From contig CALWBA010000119.1 of assembly GCA_944375815.1 (NCBI GenBank), positions 1-41,880 of the forward strand: a stretch of DNA of 41,880 nt, in the 5' to 3' direction. The first letter of the stretch is position 1; each line of letters begins with the position of its first letter. Origin of the DNA: an uncultured Lachnospiraceae bacterium. GTDB lineage: Bacteria; Bacillota; Clostridia; Lachnospirales; Lachnospiraceae. The position numbers and the translations under genes were made by a program. Of the stretch, positions 8,524 to 17,077 are shown piece after piece. Below the pieces are notes generated by a model that was not told the DNA's origin, searched no databases, and saw nothing but the letters and a program-made list of their open reading frames with translations.

Positions 8524-9222
8524 ATGGAGATCAGACTTCTGGAGAAGCGTGAGAAAGAAAATAACCGCGAATATGCATACCGCACAGTGAGGGAAAATAT
8601 TATGACGCTGGCACTTGCACCGGGGGAGACACTCAATGAAAATGAGCTTGCAGATCAGATGAAGGTGAGCCGTACACCGGTACATGAGGCAATCCTGATG
8701 CTGAAAGAGGAGGCTCTGGCAGAAGTCTACCCGCAGAGTGGATCTAAAGTAGCAAGACTGGATGTCGAGCGGCTGAACGAAGGATTTTTTCTGCGGCTTC
8801 AGGTTGAGCCAGCAGTCCTGGTTCAGATAGCGGGAAATCTTTCTTCGGAACAGATTGCCGCATTCAAGGAAAATCTGAAATACCAGTCTGAGGCGGCAAA
8901 GCGTGAGGACGGCATGGACGAGCTGTACCGCCTTGACAGTGAATTTCATCATATGATATATCGATTCAGCCGAAAGGAAACCATCTGGAGGGCAGTCAGA
9001 AATGTCTGTTCGCACTATGACAGGGTATGCTATCTGGATGGAAAAATGTCGCATGACAGTGCAGCGCGGAAAGAGCAGGAGAATCGTACGCTTTATCGCA
9101 TTTTGCTGACGGGTCAGGCACCTGACGGTGATCTTGGACTTTTTTATGAAAGGCATCTGTCAGCATATCGAAGAAATTTCGGGGAAATGCTGGAGCAATA
9201 TGCGGAATATTTTAATATTTAA
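8524..9222 (+). CDS. GntR-family regulator, FCD (FadR) subfamily
   Basis: Transcription regulator of 232 residues from the ATG at 8524, which has AGGAGG at 8511-8516 (the GTG at 8515 overlaps that site). The winged helix spans about residues 15-80, with ENELADQMKVSRTPVHEAIL as the DNA-reading part. An all-helical FCD ligand domain follows, with LDSEFHHMIYRFS near 138-150 and HLSAYRRNF near the end that could contribute metal-binding residues. FCD regulators usually respond to organic acids or other small metabolites. The adjacent NCS2 permease is the obvious target candidate; this is inference from position. Confidence 0.88.
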   Translation: MEIRLLEKREKENNREYAYRTVRENIMTLALAPGETLNENELADQMKVSRTPVHEAILMLKEEALAEVYPQSGSKVARLDVERLNEGFFLRLQVEPAVLVQIAGNLSSEQIAAFKENLKYQSEAAKREDGMDELYRLDSEFHHMIYRFSRKETIWRAVRNVCSHYDRVCYLDGKMSHDSAARKEQENRTLYRILLTGQAPDGDLGLFYERHLSAYRRNFGEMLEQYAEYFNI

Positions 9223-9233
9223 GGGTACTGAGG

Positions 9234-9262
9234 TTGTATCTTACCAGTGATTCTTATATAAT
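9234..9262 (+). promoter_or_regulatory. Promoter of the NCS2 permease gene
   Basis: TTGTAT (9234-9239), a 17-base spacer and a perfect TATAAT (9257-9262). It follows the GntR stop by 11 bases, so the permease can be transcribed separately from its putative regulator. A short CCAT/ATGG hairpin lies in the leader. Confidence 0.65.
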
Positions 9263-9315
9263 AGGAACGTACAAAATCCATTTATTCATGGAGGGAAAAA
9301 CAGGGAGGAAAACAA

Positions 9316-10665
9316 ATGAACAAACAGGCAATAGGGAAGGGAAGCATCTTTGAGCTCACCGGTGTGCCGAGTTTCAAACAGGCATTTCCGCTTGCGCTGC
9401 AGCACGTAGTTGCAATGATTGTGGGATGCGTTACCCCGGCGATTATTGTCGGAGGAGCGGCAGAGAGCCAGGGAATTACGGGAGCGGACAAGGTCATCCT
9501 GATTCAGGCAGCTCTGCTGACGGCAGCGCTGTCCACTTTGCTGCAGCTTTTCTGTATCGGAAAGAAGAATGGTCTGCGGCTTGGCTCAGGTCTTCCGGTG
9601 ATCATGGGAGTGAGCTTCGCGTATGTCCCGAGTATGCAGGCAATTGCAGGTGATATGGGTGTGGGAGCCATATTCGGCGCGACAATCGTCGGCGGAGTGA
9701 TCGCGATTATTGTGGGAATCTTTATAAAGAAGATACGCCCGCTGTTTCCGCCGCTGGTAACGGGAACGGTAGTATTTTCCATCGGTCTTTCGCTGTATCC
9801 AACGGCGATAAATTATATGGCAGGCGGTACAAGTTCACCGGATTACGGTTCGGCAAAGAACTGGCTGATTGCATTTCTGACGCTTGCAGTTGTGACGGCT
9901 TTGAATCATTTCGGAAAAGGAACACTGAAGCTGCTTTCGATTCTGATCGGAATCGCAGTCGGTTATGTTACAGCGCTGGCCTGCGGCATGGTGGATTTTG
10001 AAAGTGTACGGACTGCAGGAGCAGTGCAGATCCCACAGATCATGCATTTTAAAATAGAATTTGAGCCATCAGCATGTGCAGCAATAGGAATTCTGTTTGC
10101 GATCAACTCGATTCAGGCAATCGGAGACTTTTCCGCAACGACTGTAGGAAGTATGAACCGTGAGCCAAAAGATGATGAGCTGCAGGGCGGAATCCTGGGA
10201 TACGGCGTTATGAACATTCTGTGTTCATTCTTTGGGGGACTTCCGACAGCTACTTACAGCCAGAATGTAGGTATTGTGACAACCACAAAAGTTATTAACC
10301 GCTGTGTACTCGGACTTTCTGCAGTGATTCTTGCAATCGCAGGAATTCTGCCTAAGTTTTCCGCAATGCTGACTACAATTCCGCAGTGCGTTCTCGGAGG
10401 TGCTACCATTTCCGTATTCGCCTCTATTGCCATGACGGGTATTAAGCTGATTACCTCGGAAAAAATGAGTTACCGCAATACATCCATCGTAGGACTTGCA
10501 GTTGCGATGGGAATGGGAGTATGTCAGGCGACAGGAGCGCTCTCAACCTTCCCGGACTGGGTTACTACGATCTTCGGAAAATCTCCTGTTGTGCTTGCGA
10601 CCTTGATGGCGATTGCGCTGAATCTTATTCTGCCGAAGGATAAGGAAGCAGCTGACAAAAAGTAA
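9316..10665 (+). CDS. NCS2-family nucleobase (xanthine/uracil-type) permease
   Basis: Integral membrane permease of 449 residues with the 14-helix NCS2 layout. The TM1 motif LQHVVAMIVGCVTPA and the TM8 region INSIQAIGDFSATTVGSMNR, followed by GGLPTATYSQNVGIV in TM10, identify the xanthine/urate/uracil group. In XanQ and UapA the TM8 motif begins with an essential glutamate (ExxGD); here the aligned residue is glutamine (QAIGD). The exact nucleobase is therefore uncertain. It likely imports a purine or related base by proton or sodium symport. The exonuclease follows after 33 bases and is probably co-transcribed. Confidence 0.88.
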   Translation: MNKQAIGKGSIFELTGVPSFKQAFPLALQHVVAMIVGCVTPAIIVGGAAESQGITGADKVILIQAALLTAALSTLLQLFCIGKKNGLRLGSGLPVIMGVSFAYVPSMQAIAGDMGVGAIFGATIVGGVIAIIVGIFIKKIRPLFPPLVTGTVVFSIGLSLYPTAINYMAGGTSSPDYGSAKNWLIAFLTLAVVTALNHFGKGTLKLLSILIGIAVGYVTALACGMVDFESVRTAGAVQIPQIMHFKIEFEPSACAAIGILFAINSIQAIGDFSATTVGSMNREPKDDELQGGILGYGVMNILCSFFGGLPTATYSQNVGIVTTTKVINRCVLGLSAVILAIAGILPKFSAMLTTIPQCVLGGATISVFASIAMTGIKLITSEKMSYRNTSIVGLAVAMGMGVCQATGALSTFPDWVTTIFGKSPVVLATLMAIALNLILPKDKEAADKK

Positions 10666-10698
10666 CGAAATTCAGTAAATATGTAAGCAGGTGCTGTA

Positions 10699-11640
10699 AT
10701 GAATTATATAGTATTCGACCTGGAATGGAACCAGTGTCCATACGGGAAATGCAGGGAGGAGGCAGGGCTTCCGTTTGAGATCATCGAGATCGGAGCAGTA
10801 AAACTGAATAAGGACAGGGAGTATGTGGACGAGTTTCACAGAATCGTAAAGCCGGCAGTGTATAAGAAGCTCCACTATCGTACCAGGGAAGTGATCAATC
10901 TGGATGATGAGGCGCTGGCTCAGGGAATAAGCTTTATGGACGCAGTCAGAGAATTTCTGACATTTTGCGGCGCAGAGGCGGTATTCTGTACCTGGGGAAA
11001 TATTGATCTGCTCGAGCTGCAGAGGAATATGAAGTATTACGGTATTCTGCATTTGCTGAAAGGACCTCTTCATTTCTGTGATGTGCAGAAGCTGTTTTCA
11101 ATATCCTTTGAAGACGGAAAAACACGGAAATCTCTGGAACATGTCATAGATTTTCTGCAGCTGCAGAAGGATCAGAAGTTTCACAGCGCCCTGGCGGACG
11201 CCAGATATACAGCCCGGATTTTTATGCGGATCGAGGAGCAGGTGATACATGATTTTGATTCCATTGACTGCTATCAGAATCCTAAGTCTAAAAAAGAGGA
11301 AATTCATGCAGTATATAAAGGATACTCCAAATTTATTTCCCGGGAGTTTGAATCAAAGGAAGAGGCTATGCATGACCGTGAAGTGAGCTCCACACACTGT
11401 AATATATGCGGAAAGACCGCCAGAAAAAAAATGCGGTGGTTTTCGAATAATTCCAAGAACTATTATTGTCTCGCTATCTGCCCTCAGCATGGAATGCTCA
11501 AGGGAAAGACCAGGATTAAAAAGACGGATGAGGGAAAGGTATTTGCAATCAAGACTATCCGCCAGGTAAGTGAAGAGGAAGCAGCAGAAATCCGACAGAA
11601 GAAAGAAGTTATGAAAAAAAGACGGAAAATGAAGCGATGA
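10699..11640 (+). CDS. DEDDh 3'-5' exonuclease (ERI-1/KapD-like) with C-terminal zinc-ribbon-like domain
   Basis: Protein of 313 residues. The exonuclease domain covers about 1-180: VFDLEWNQ with D7 and E9, FEIIEIGAVKL, a middle acidic motif in TWGNIDLLEL and HSALADARYTARI giving the final His and Asp of the DEDDh set. This resembles ERI-1-like and KapD exonucleases acting on RNA or DNA 3' ends. The C-terminal part has CNICGK and CPQHG, a possible four-cysteine zinc ribbon, then a lysine/arginine-rich tail that could bind nucleic acid. The substrate is unknown. Confidence 0.82.
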   Translation: MNYIVFDLEWNQCPYGKCREEAGLPFEIIEIGAVKLNKDREYVDEFHRIVKPAVYKKLHYRTREVINLDDEALAQGISFMDAVREFLTFCGAEAVFCTWGNIDLLELQRNMKYYGILHLLKGPLHFCDVQKLFSISFEDGKTRKSLEHVIDFLQLQKDQKFHSALADARYTARIFMRIEEQVIHDFDSIDCYQNPKSKKEEIHAVYKGYSKFISREFESKEEAMHDREVSSTHCNICGKTARKKMRWFSNNSKNYYCLAICPQHGMLKGKTRIKKTDEGKVFAIKTIRQVSEEEAAEIRQKKEVMKKRRKMKR

Positions 11641-11686
11641 TACAAGGCGCCCCGGTTTCCAAAGGAAACCGGGGCGCCTTGTATCA
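11638..11686. terminator. Perfect 23-bp inverted repeat between convergent genes
   Basis: Bases 11638-11660 are the exact reverse complement of 11664-11686, with only AAA between. The GC-rich core GGCGCCCCGG would be very stable. The left arm begins with the TGA stop of the exonuclease, and the right arm ends 5 bases before the stop of the convergent lipoprotein gene. Neither side is followed by a T run, so it is a terminator-like hairpin for both directions but not a textbook one; blocking of convergent transcripts or mRNA 3'-end protection are alternatives. Confidence 0.75.
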
Positions 11687-11691
11687 GGAAA

Positions 11692-13293
11692 TTATATAGC
11701 AGAGTTACGTCCACCGCGGTCTGATGGCATCTTGCCCTGACCGCCCATGTTGCCGCCCATCTGGCCGGGATTATTTTCAGAACCATCGTTGGTAGTAATG
11801 TCGCCGCCATTATTTGCATAGGTTCCATCACAGTCAAGAGCGGTATTTCCATTTCCGTTACATGTGAGGTCTATCGTGCCGCCATTGATTGTCAGAGCAC
11901 CATTGGAATCGATGCAGTCACCGGTAGAAACGATGACCAACTCCCATCCATTAATAGTAATCGAACTGTCAGAGGAATTGGAGAACTGATCCTGGCCGGG
12001 ACGTCCGCCTCCAAAACCGGAGCTGTCCGTGCCGCCTGCGGCATTGAGTCCGTCATCTACGGAATCAATATCAAAAGTCCCGCCGTCAATCGTGATAGTC
12101 AGCCCCTCAATTCCTTCATAACAATAAGCAATAGTCATAGTACCGTTCTGGACGGTAACAGCAGCATCGGAATGAACTGCGTCATCGCCGCTTCGCAGCT
12201 CAAATGTGCCGCCTGAAATAAGTATGTCACTGCCCGAATGAATGGAGTCATCCACTGTGTCAGTTACAAAATTTCCGTCCGCAATCGAGATGGTTCCATC
12301 AGCCTTAATACCTTTCTGACTTACAGAATCATCTTCCTGAGCAGTTGTGCTTTCTGTGGGGACATTCCCTCCTTGTTTAAAATCAGTGGTACTTGTTGTC
12401 ATAGTAACACTGGAACTGCCTTCTCCTGTAGTAATGGTAAATTCACCACCGTCAATCTGCAAATATGCACTGGCGCTCATTCCGTCTCCTTCAGCTGCAA
12501 TTTCAAATGTGCCGCCTGCCACATAGAGGAAGCCAAGACTTGTATCGTCCGTATTCTCTGCATGAATTCCGTCTTTACCTGATATAATCTTGTAGCTTCC
12601 GCTTGATATCCGTACGCTGTCTTTACCGGAAATACCATGGCTTGCGGCTGTGATGTCATAGGTTCCGCTTGCAAAAACCAGATCATCTTTGGAAACAATA
12701 CCGTGACCAGCAGCTGCGGTAACAGTCAGCGCACCCTCACCGTTCAGCGTCAGATCTGATTTGGAAAAAATAACGGCATCAATGTTGTTTTCGTCTATTG
12801 CAACGTATTCTCCTCCGTTAGCAAGAGTATTCTCTGTTGAGGATACGGTGGTGATAACTACCTTATCTGCTTCAGAAACGTATATGGCAGCTGAGGTAGA
12901 ATTTGTAATCTGGACACCGTTTAATACCAGCTGTACTTTATCTGTATCTTCCGCAGCGATGATGATCATTCCATTGCTGAGTGTGCCGGTTATAATATAT
13001 GTTCCCTCATCTGAAATTGTAATTGTACTGCCTGAAATCTGAACAGCATCGGAATCACTGGAAGCACTGTCTCCGGACAGGGTGATATGTGCACTTGTTT
13101 CCTCATCGTAGCCCACTTCCATATCTCTGTCTGTGAACATATCAGATGAACTTACCGTTGAAACTGATGCCGAAGACTCAGCCTGATTTGTTTCCGAGGA
13201 GGTGCTTTCCGACTTGGGAACCTCTGTGGAGTTACATGCACAGAGAGAAAAAAGAACCGTAAGAAACAGCGGTAATATTGCTCTTTTTTTCAT
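11692..13293 (-). CDS. Cthe_2159-type beta-helix carbohydrate-binding lipoprotein
   Basis: Secreted protein of 533 residues. The signal peptide ends in the lipobox LCAC with lipidated C20, followed by a Ser/Thr-rich linker to about residue 60. The rest consists of short parallel-beta-helix rungs such as GGTFEIAAEGDGMSAS, GSYKIISGKDGIHAE and GGTFDIDSVDDGLNA, rich in acidic DD/GD turns. This is the pattern of the Cthe_2159 family (former DUF4353), whose founding member binds acidic polysaccharides and calcium. The C-terminus is Gly/Met/Asn-rich. It is the last gene of the operon with DUF4956, VTC and HtrA-like genes. In related clusters it often accompanies CotH kinases; none is present here. 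Confidence 0.85.
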   Translation of the reverse strand: MKKRAILPLFLTVLFSLCACNSTEVPKSESTSSETNQAESSASVSTVSSSDMFTDRDMEVGYDEETSAHITLSGDSASSDSDAVQISGSTITISDEGTYIITGTLSNGMIIIAAEDTDKVQLVLNGVQITNSTSAAIYVSEADKVVITTVSSTENTLANGGEYVAIDENNIDAVIFSKSDLTLNGEGALTVTAAAGHGIVSKDDLVFASGTYDITAASHGISGKDSVRISSGSYKIISGKDGIHAENTDDTSLGFLYVAGGTFEIAAEGDGMSASAYLQIDGGEFTITTGEGSSSVTMTTSTTDFKQGGNVPTESTTAQEDDSVSQKGIKADGTISIADGNFVTDTVDDSIHSGSDILISGGTFELRSGDDAVHSDAAVTVQNGTMTIAYCYEGIEGLTITIDGGTFDIDSVDDGLNAAGGTDSSGFGGGRPGQDQFSNSSDSSITINGWELVIVSTGDCIDSNGALTINGGTIDLTCNGNGNTALDCDGTYANNGGDITTNDGSENNPGQMGGNMGGQGKMPSDRGGRNSAI

Positions 13294-13306
13294 AGGTTAA
13301 CCTCCT

Positions 13307-14002
13307 TTATAATTCACCAATTAAAGTTTCCTGAGCGGAAATGGAAATTTCCAGATTTCCGTTGCGGCAGCGTAATTTGTCAATCAGCTCCTTTTCCTTA
13401 TCAGTACTGTTTAAAGTCAGATTATAAGTAAGGCGGAACAGACTGCCCATATTGGTTGTCTTAACCATTGTCAGCTCACAGGAAGAAGTATATTCCCGGA
13501 GAAGCGGTTCGAAAACCTCTGTGTAATCCAAATCTTCAGGAATTGTTATATGAAGAGTTTTATACAGAGCTAATTTTTTCTGTGTACCAAAATCCAGGTG
13601 ATTATACAGAGCACTTACAAATCCAAGAATGACTGCACACAGGAATGCGTAGCCCAGGTATCCCATTCCAACAATCAATCCTGTACCCATGGCCAGAAAG
13701 ATAGCCCCGATTTCCTTTGCAGAACCGGGTGCGGAGCGGAAGCGAACCAGGCTGAAGGCACCTGCAACAGCGACGCCTGTGCCTACGTTTCCGTTTACCA
13801 TCATAATGACTACACATACGACTGCAGGGAGCAGCGCCAGCGTTGCTACAAAACTTTTGGTGTATCGGGTTCGATACATATAAAATGCGGCTAAAATCAG
13901 TCCAATGATCAACGCACTGCAAACACACAGAAGAAAATCAGACAGCGTAATTACGCTCGTCATATCGGTATCAAATAATCCTCGAAACAAATCAGCAAAC
14001 AT
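13307..14002 (-). CDS. DUF4956 membrane protein
   Basis: Protein of 231 residues with about four transmembrane helices: residues 20-42, 53-70, then GVAVAGAFSLVRFRSAPGSAKE and further hydrophobic segments to about 148. The GAFSLVRFRS(A)PGSAKEIG motif is the DUF4956 hallmark and resembles the MgtC core. A soluble C-terminal domain (about 150-231) with a ferredoxin-like pattern follows. The family is frequently found beside VTC polymerases and CotH proteins; its role is unknown, but channeling or coupling of polyphosphate across the membrane is a reasonable guess. Its start overlaps the end of the VTC gene by 11 bases, and AAGGAGG precedes the ATG. Confidence 0.87.
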   Translation of the reverse strand: MFADLFRGLFDTDMTSVITLSDFLLCVCSALIIGLILAAFYMYRTRYTKSFVATLALLPAVVCVVIMMVNGNVGTGVAVAGAFSLVRFRSAPGSAKEIGAIFLAMGTGLIVGMGYLGYAFLCAVILGFVSALYNHLDFGTQKKLALYKTLHITIPEDLDYTEVFEPLLREYTSSCELTMVKTTNMGSLFRLTYNLTLNSTDKEKELIDKLRCRNGNLEISISAQETLIGEL

Positions 14003-14714
14003 GTAATATCCTCCTTGAGTTTTTGTCTGTCATCATGTGCTGGTATGCCAGCCCGTATTTTGAGAATGAAGTACGGTATACTCTGAGCCGATTTAATGTA
14101 TGACTCATCCATAGAGGGAGTCCTCCGGCTGTTTTAACCTCCATTAAAGTCTGACCATTTTTCAGCAGAGGAGTACCATAGACTTTTCCTGCAAATGAAA
14201 AATCATATGCACGATAGAGAATATTTTCATCAAAGGTAACTCGAAAATCTCCGCCATCCAAGGAGTAGAATGCCTCTCTTTCATATGAAAGAAATACTGT
14301 AGGATGCAGACTTTTATAATAGGAGCGGAAATACTCTATCTCATCTGCAATCTGAGAATTCACCGGAAGAGGAAGACCATAATGAAAGCTGTCCCTTGCC
14401 TGTGATTCCGGAAGCGTGAGCCTGCGTTTGTACACCACAGATTTGTACTTTTTTTTCAGTTCTACAAAAACAGGATCATACGAGGAAGCTGCCTGATAAC
14501 TTCTGATTCGGAGCTTTTCTTTATATGCGGGTTTTTCCAGGGAACGCCGAATCAGTCGATAAGTGTCTGTGTCAAAATAGATATTCCGAATAGTGGTACG
14601 TCCGTAGCTGTCAAGCTGCATATACGGTTCCATTGCCTGCAGGACAGCACTCTTTTCAGAAGTTGTAAGCAGATATTTGATTTCATACCGCTTAAATGTG
14701 GATTGATATGTCAT
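13992..14714 (-). CDS. VTC-domain polyphosphate polymerase-like protein
   Basis: Protein of 240 residues from the ATG preceded by GAAGGAG (the longer TTG start at 14738 would swallow that site). It is a stand-alone VTC tunnel domain of the CYTH/TTM superfamily. Catalytic-type basic and acidic residues are in place: KRYEIKYLL (K8, R9, K13), KLRIRSY (R69, R71, equivalent to the yeast Vtc4 arginines), VELKKKYKSVVYKRR, YEREAF, and MEVKTAG carrying the metal-binding glutamate and a substrate lysine. The yeast enzyme makes polyphosphate from ATP. No SPX domain or membrane helix is present; the DUF4956 neighbour may supply the membrane part. Confidence 0.87.
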   Translation of the reverse strand: MTYQSTFKRYEIKYLLTTSEKSAVLQAMEPYMQLDSYGRTTIRNIYFDTDTYRLIRRSLEKPAYKEKLRIRSYQAASSYDPVFVELKKKYKSVVYKRRLTLPESQARDSFHYGLPLPVNSQIADEIEYFRSYYKSLHPTVFLSYEREAFYSLDGGDFRVTFDENILYRAYDFSFAGKVYGTPLLKNGQTLMEVKTAGGLPLWMSHTLNRLRVYRTSFSKYGLAYQHMMTDKNSRRILHVC

Positions 14715-14744
14715 TGTCAATGTCTCCTTCAACACCAATATTTT

Positions 14745-15635
14745 TTAGTTCATCAGAGATTGGATCAGATCCAGTACCTGTGAAATGGGGATAGCATACC
14801 CTATTCCTTCAACATCTGTAGAGGATACTTTGGCTGTGTTGATTCCGATCAATTCTCCATCCATATTGAGCAGCGCACCACCGCTGTTGCCGGGATTGAT
14901 TGCTGCGTCTGTTTGAATATAAGTAGAAGTGCCGGTGTCAGTACTGATGGAACGATCCAATGCGCTGATGATACCTGTAGTTACAGACTGGCCATATCCG
15001 AGAGCATTTCCTATAGCAACGGCCTGTTCGCCTACAACAAGTTCGTTGGAATCGCCAATAGCAACTACAGAAATTTGGGAAAGAGTATCTGAAGACAGGG
15101 CATTAACAGAAACTTTCAGTAACGCGATATCCATGGACTCGTCATAGCCGCACAGTTCGGACTCATATGTCTGATCATCCACAAACGTTACCGACAGAGT
15201 AGTTGCATCTTCCACGACATGATAGTTGGTAACCATATACAGATAAGAATCATTTTTATAAATAATCACACCGGATCCGCAGCTGGTGGTTTCCTGCATC
15301 TGCATCTGACCTCGACCGTTTCTTCCAAACTGCCCAAAGTAGCTTTGTACTTCCTGTACGGAAATATTTGTAACAGATACAACAGAGGTAAGTCCTTGTG
15401 CAGCAATGGATGTTACATCGAGAGACTGAGCTGATGCAGAGGTATCAGAAGTATAGGATACACTGGACAGAGAAAGGTCACTGCTCTGTGCGGAATATGT
15501 TTCCTGCGAATTGTCGAGCAAAGCGCTGACACTGTAAAAGGATCCGCCCGAAATCCCCCCGAAGAATACTGCGCTTAAAGCGATTGCTCCAAGTTTAGTA
15601 AAGAACTGTTTTTTCTTTGGCGGTGTTTTATACAT
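14745..15635 (-). CDS. Membrane-anchored HtrA/DegP-like serine protease without PDZ domain
   Basis: Protein of 296 residues. A positively charged N-terminus and one transmembrane helix (about 13-37) anchor it facing outward. The trypsin-like domain has the full triad: H139 in TNYHVVEDA, D169 in SMDIALLKV and S251 in INPGNSGGALLN. The sequence ends straight after YAIPISQVLDLI, so the usual PDZ domain is missing. A Ser/Thr-rich linker (40-80) lies between helix and protease. It is the first gene of the operon with the VTC, DUF4956 and lipoprotein genes, 30 bases before the VTC start. It may process or quality-control surface proteins of this locus. Confidence 0.88.
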   Translation of the reverse strand: MYKTPPKKKQFFTKLGAIALSAVFFGGISGGSFYSVSALLDNSQETYSAQSSDLSLSSVSYTSDTSASAQSLDVTSIAAQGLTSVVSVTNISVQEVQSYFGQFGRNGRGQMQMQETTSCGSGVIIYKNDSYLYMVTNYHVVEDATTLSVTFVDDQTYESELCGYDESMDIALLKVSVNALSSDTLSQISVVAIGDSNELVVGEQAVAIGNALGYGQSVTTGIISALDRSISTDTGTSTYIQTDAAINPGNSGGALLNMDGELIGINTAKVSSTDVEGIGYAIPISQVLDLIQSLMN

Positions 15636-15697
15636 ATTATCGACTCCTTTCGATTGAAAACAGCTATTTTACTGCAAATATCTTTTGCTTAACAACA

Positions 15698-15740
15698 GTA
15701 TAGTTCTCCGACCTTAGATAAACTTAAACCAGAAACTTAA
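15698..15740 (-). promoter_or_regulatory. htrA-like operon promoter with direct-repeat operator
   Basis: On the minus strand TATACT (15703-15698) is a good -10. The -35 region is weak and is covered by a direct repeat: TTAAGTTT at 15740-15733 and again at 15727-15720, 13 bases apart. Repeats at this place are typical for activation by an OmpR-type regulator, and the response regulator gene lies just upstream. No experimental support; the pairing of regulator and site is inferred. Confidence 0.5.
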
Positions 15741-15766
15741 TTCAACCTAAAATTTTTGAGCTGAAC

Positions 15767-15798
15767 AAAAAAGACGCTATCCATATAAGAATAGCGTC
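15767..15798 (-). terminator. Terminator of the first two-component operon
   Basis: On the minus strand GACGCTAT (15798-15791) pairs with ATAGCGTC (15780-15773), followed by six T (15772-15767). It ends the regulator-kinase transcript and separates it from the protease operon. Confidence 0.9.
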
Positions 15799-15829
15799 CT
15801 GCTTGAAAATTTCCGTTTGGTTCCTTGTA

Positions 15830-17077
15830 TTACCAAATGGGAAAGGAGGCAGCAATCAGAAGAGACTTTTCATCCTGCGTACCTGCTGTGATTTTTCCTT
15901 TATGAGCGTGTACAATCGCTGATGCAATAGAAAGCCCAAGACCATAACCGCCCGTTTTAGAATTACGTGATTTGTCTGCTCTGTAAAAACGATCAAATAA
16001 ATGTACCAGACTTTCTCTGGAGATGGAATCTGCAGTGTTAAATACGCTCAGATATATCGTATTTTTCTGCTTCTTGAGAGAAAATTCAATTTTACCTCCA
16101 TCATCAGAGTATTTTATTGCATTATCCAGAAGAATAGAAATAAGCTGTCTTATCGATTTTTCATCCCCTCTCATGGAAAGCATGGGCTGAATATGACTGC
16201 AAAGAGTTTTACTGCGTGTTCGTGCCAATGCCTGAAATGCTTCCACGGTTTCTTCTGCTATATCAGAAATGGGAAATTCAATCTTTTCTGTCTGGGGCTG
16301 TTCTTCCATACGGGATAACAGAATCAAACTGTTTGTCAGCTCGGCCAGACGCTTTGTCTGTGTCCGAATATCATTCAGCCATTCATTTTCCCCAATGTCC
16401 ATGGACAGAACTTCTGCATCAGCATCAATGATAGTCAGCGGTGTTTTCAGTTCATGTCCTGCATCGGTGATAAATTGTTTTTGCTTTTCATAGCTTTCTG
16501 AAAAGGGCTTGACGATCCGGCCGGACAGGAAAATCAGCAAAAGCAGTACAGCCAGTAATCCTGTCACACAGACTCCTGTACTGGTGAAAAGATACGTTCG
16601 GAAGGAATTCATTTCACGCCCATAGTCCAGGAAAATAATATGAGTTTCATTTCCTGCACTGTAAGAAGTATAACGATAGTCTCCAAAAAATCCCCGTGAA
16701 TTTCCGGTATGAAAGACCGCCTGTGCATAATCGATAGCGGTTTCTGTATCCACAGCAGCGATTTTTCCCGTATTTACAGATAATACCTCACCGTCCTGAG
16801 AAAGAAACACAGAAAAATATCTCGATTCATAAGGTAACTCAGGAGAAAAACGATGGGAGTCTTTTGGAGGAGGATCGTTAATGAACTGATCCTCTTCCGG
16901 ACGTTTGCCAAGTGGAAAACTGCCGTCATTTTCTTCCAATATTTCAAGGATACTATCGGCATCCGTTACGATTTTTTTATAATTCAGGATTCCTGCTGCT
17001 CCAAAAATCACAGTTAATACAAGTAGAAGAGACAGCATGGATGCGAGAATCAGTTTGATGCGAAGCTTGCGGATCAT
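15830..17077 (-). CDS. Sensor histidine kinase (OmpR-partner type)
   Basis: Kinase of 415 residues with two transmembrane helices (about 10-32 and 168-188) around an extracytoplasmic sensor of some 135 residues containing an acidic, proline-rich stretch. The phospho-acceptor box is FITDAGHELKTPLTII, followed by LLDNAIKYS (N box), LFDRFYRADKSR (F box) and GGYGLGLSIA (G2 box). HAMP is absent or minimal. It overlaps the regulator by 4 bases. The ligand is unknown; the position suggests control of the protease/VTC operon. Confidence 0.92.
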   Translation of the reverse strand: MIRKLRIKLILASMLSLLLVLTVIFGAAGILNYKKIVTDADSILEILEENDGSFPLGKRPEEDQFINDPPPKDSHRFSPELPYESRYFSVFLSQDGEVLSVNTGKIAAVDTETAIDYAQAVFHTGNSRGFFGDYRYTSYSAGNETHIIFLDYGREMNSFRTYLFTSTGVCVTGLLAVLLLLIFLSGRIVKPFSESYEKQKQFITDAGHELKTPLTIIDADAEVLSMDIGENEWLNDIRTQTKRLAELTNSLILLSRMEEQPQTEKIEFPISDIAEETVEAFQALARTRSKTLCSHIQPMLSMRGDEKSIRQLISILLDNAIKYSDDGGKIEFSLKKQKNTIYLSVFNTADSISRESLVHLFDRFYRADKSRNSKTGGYGLGLSIASAIVHAHKGKITAGTQDEKSLLIAASFPIW

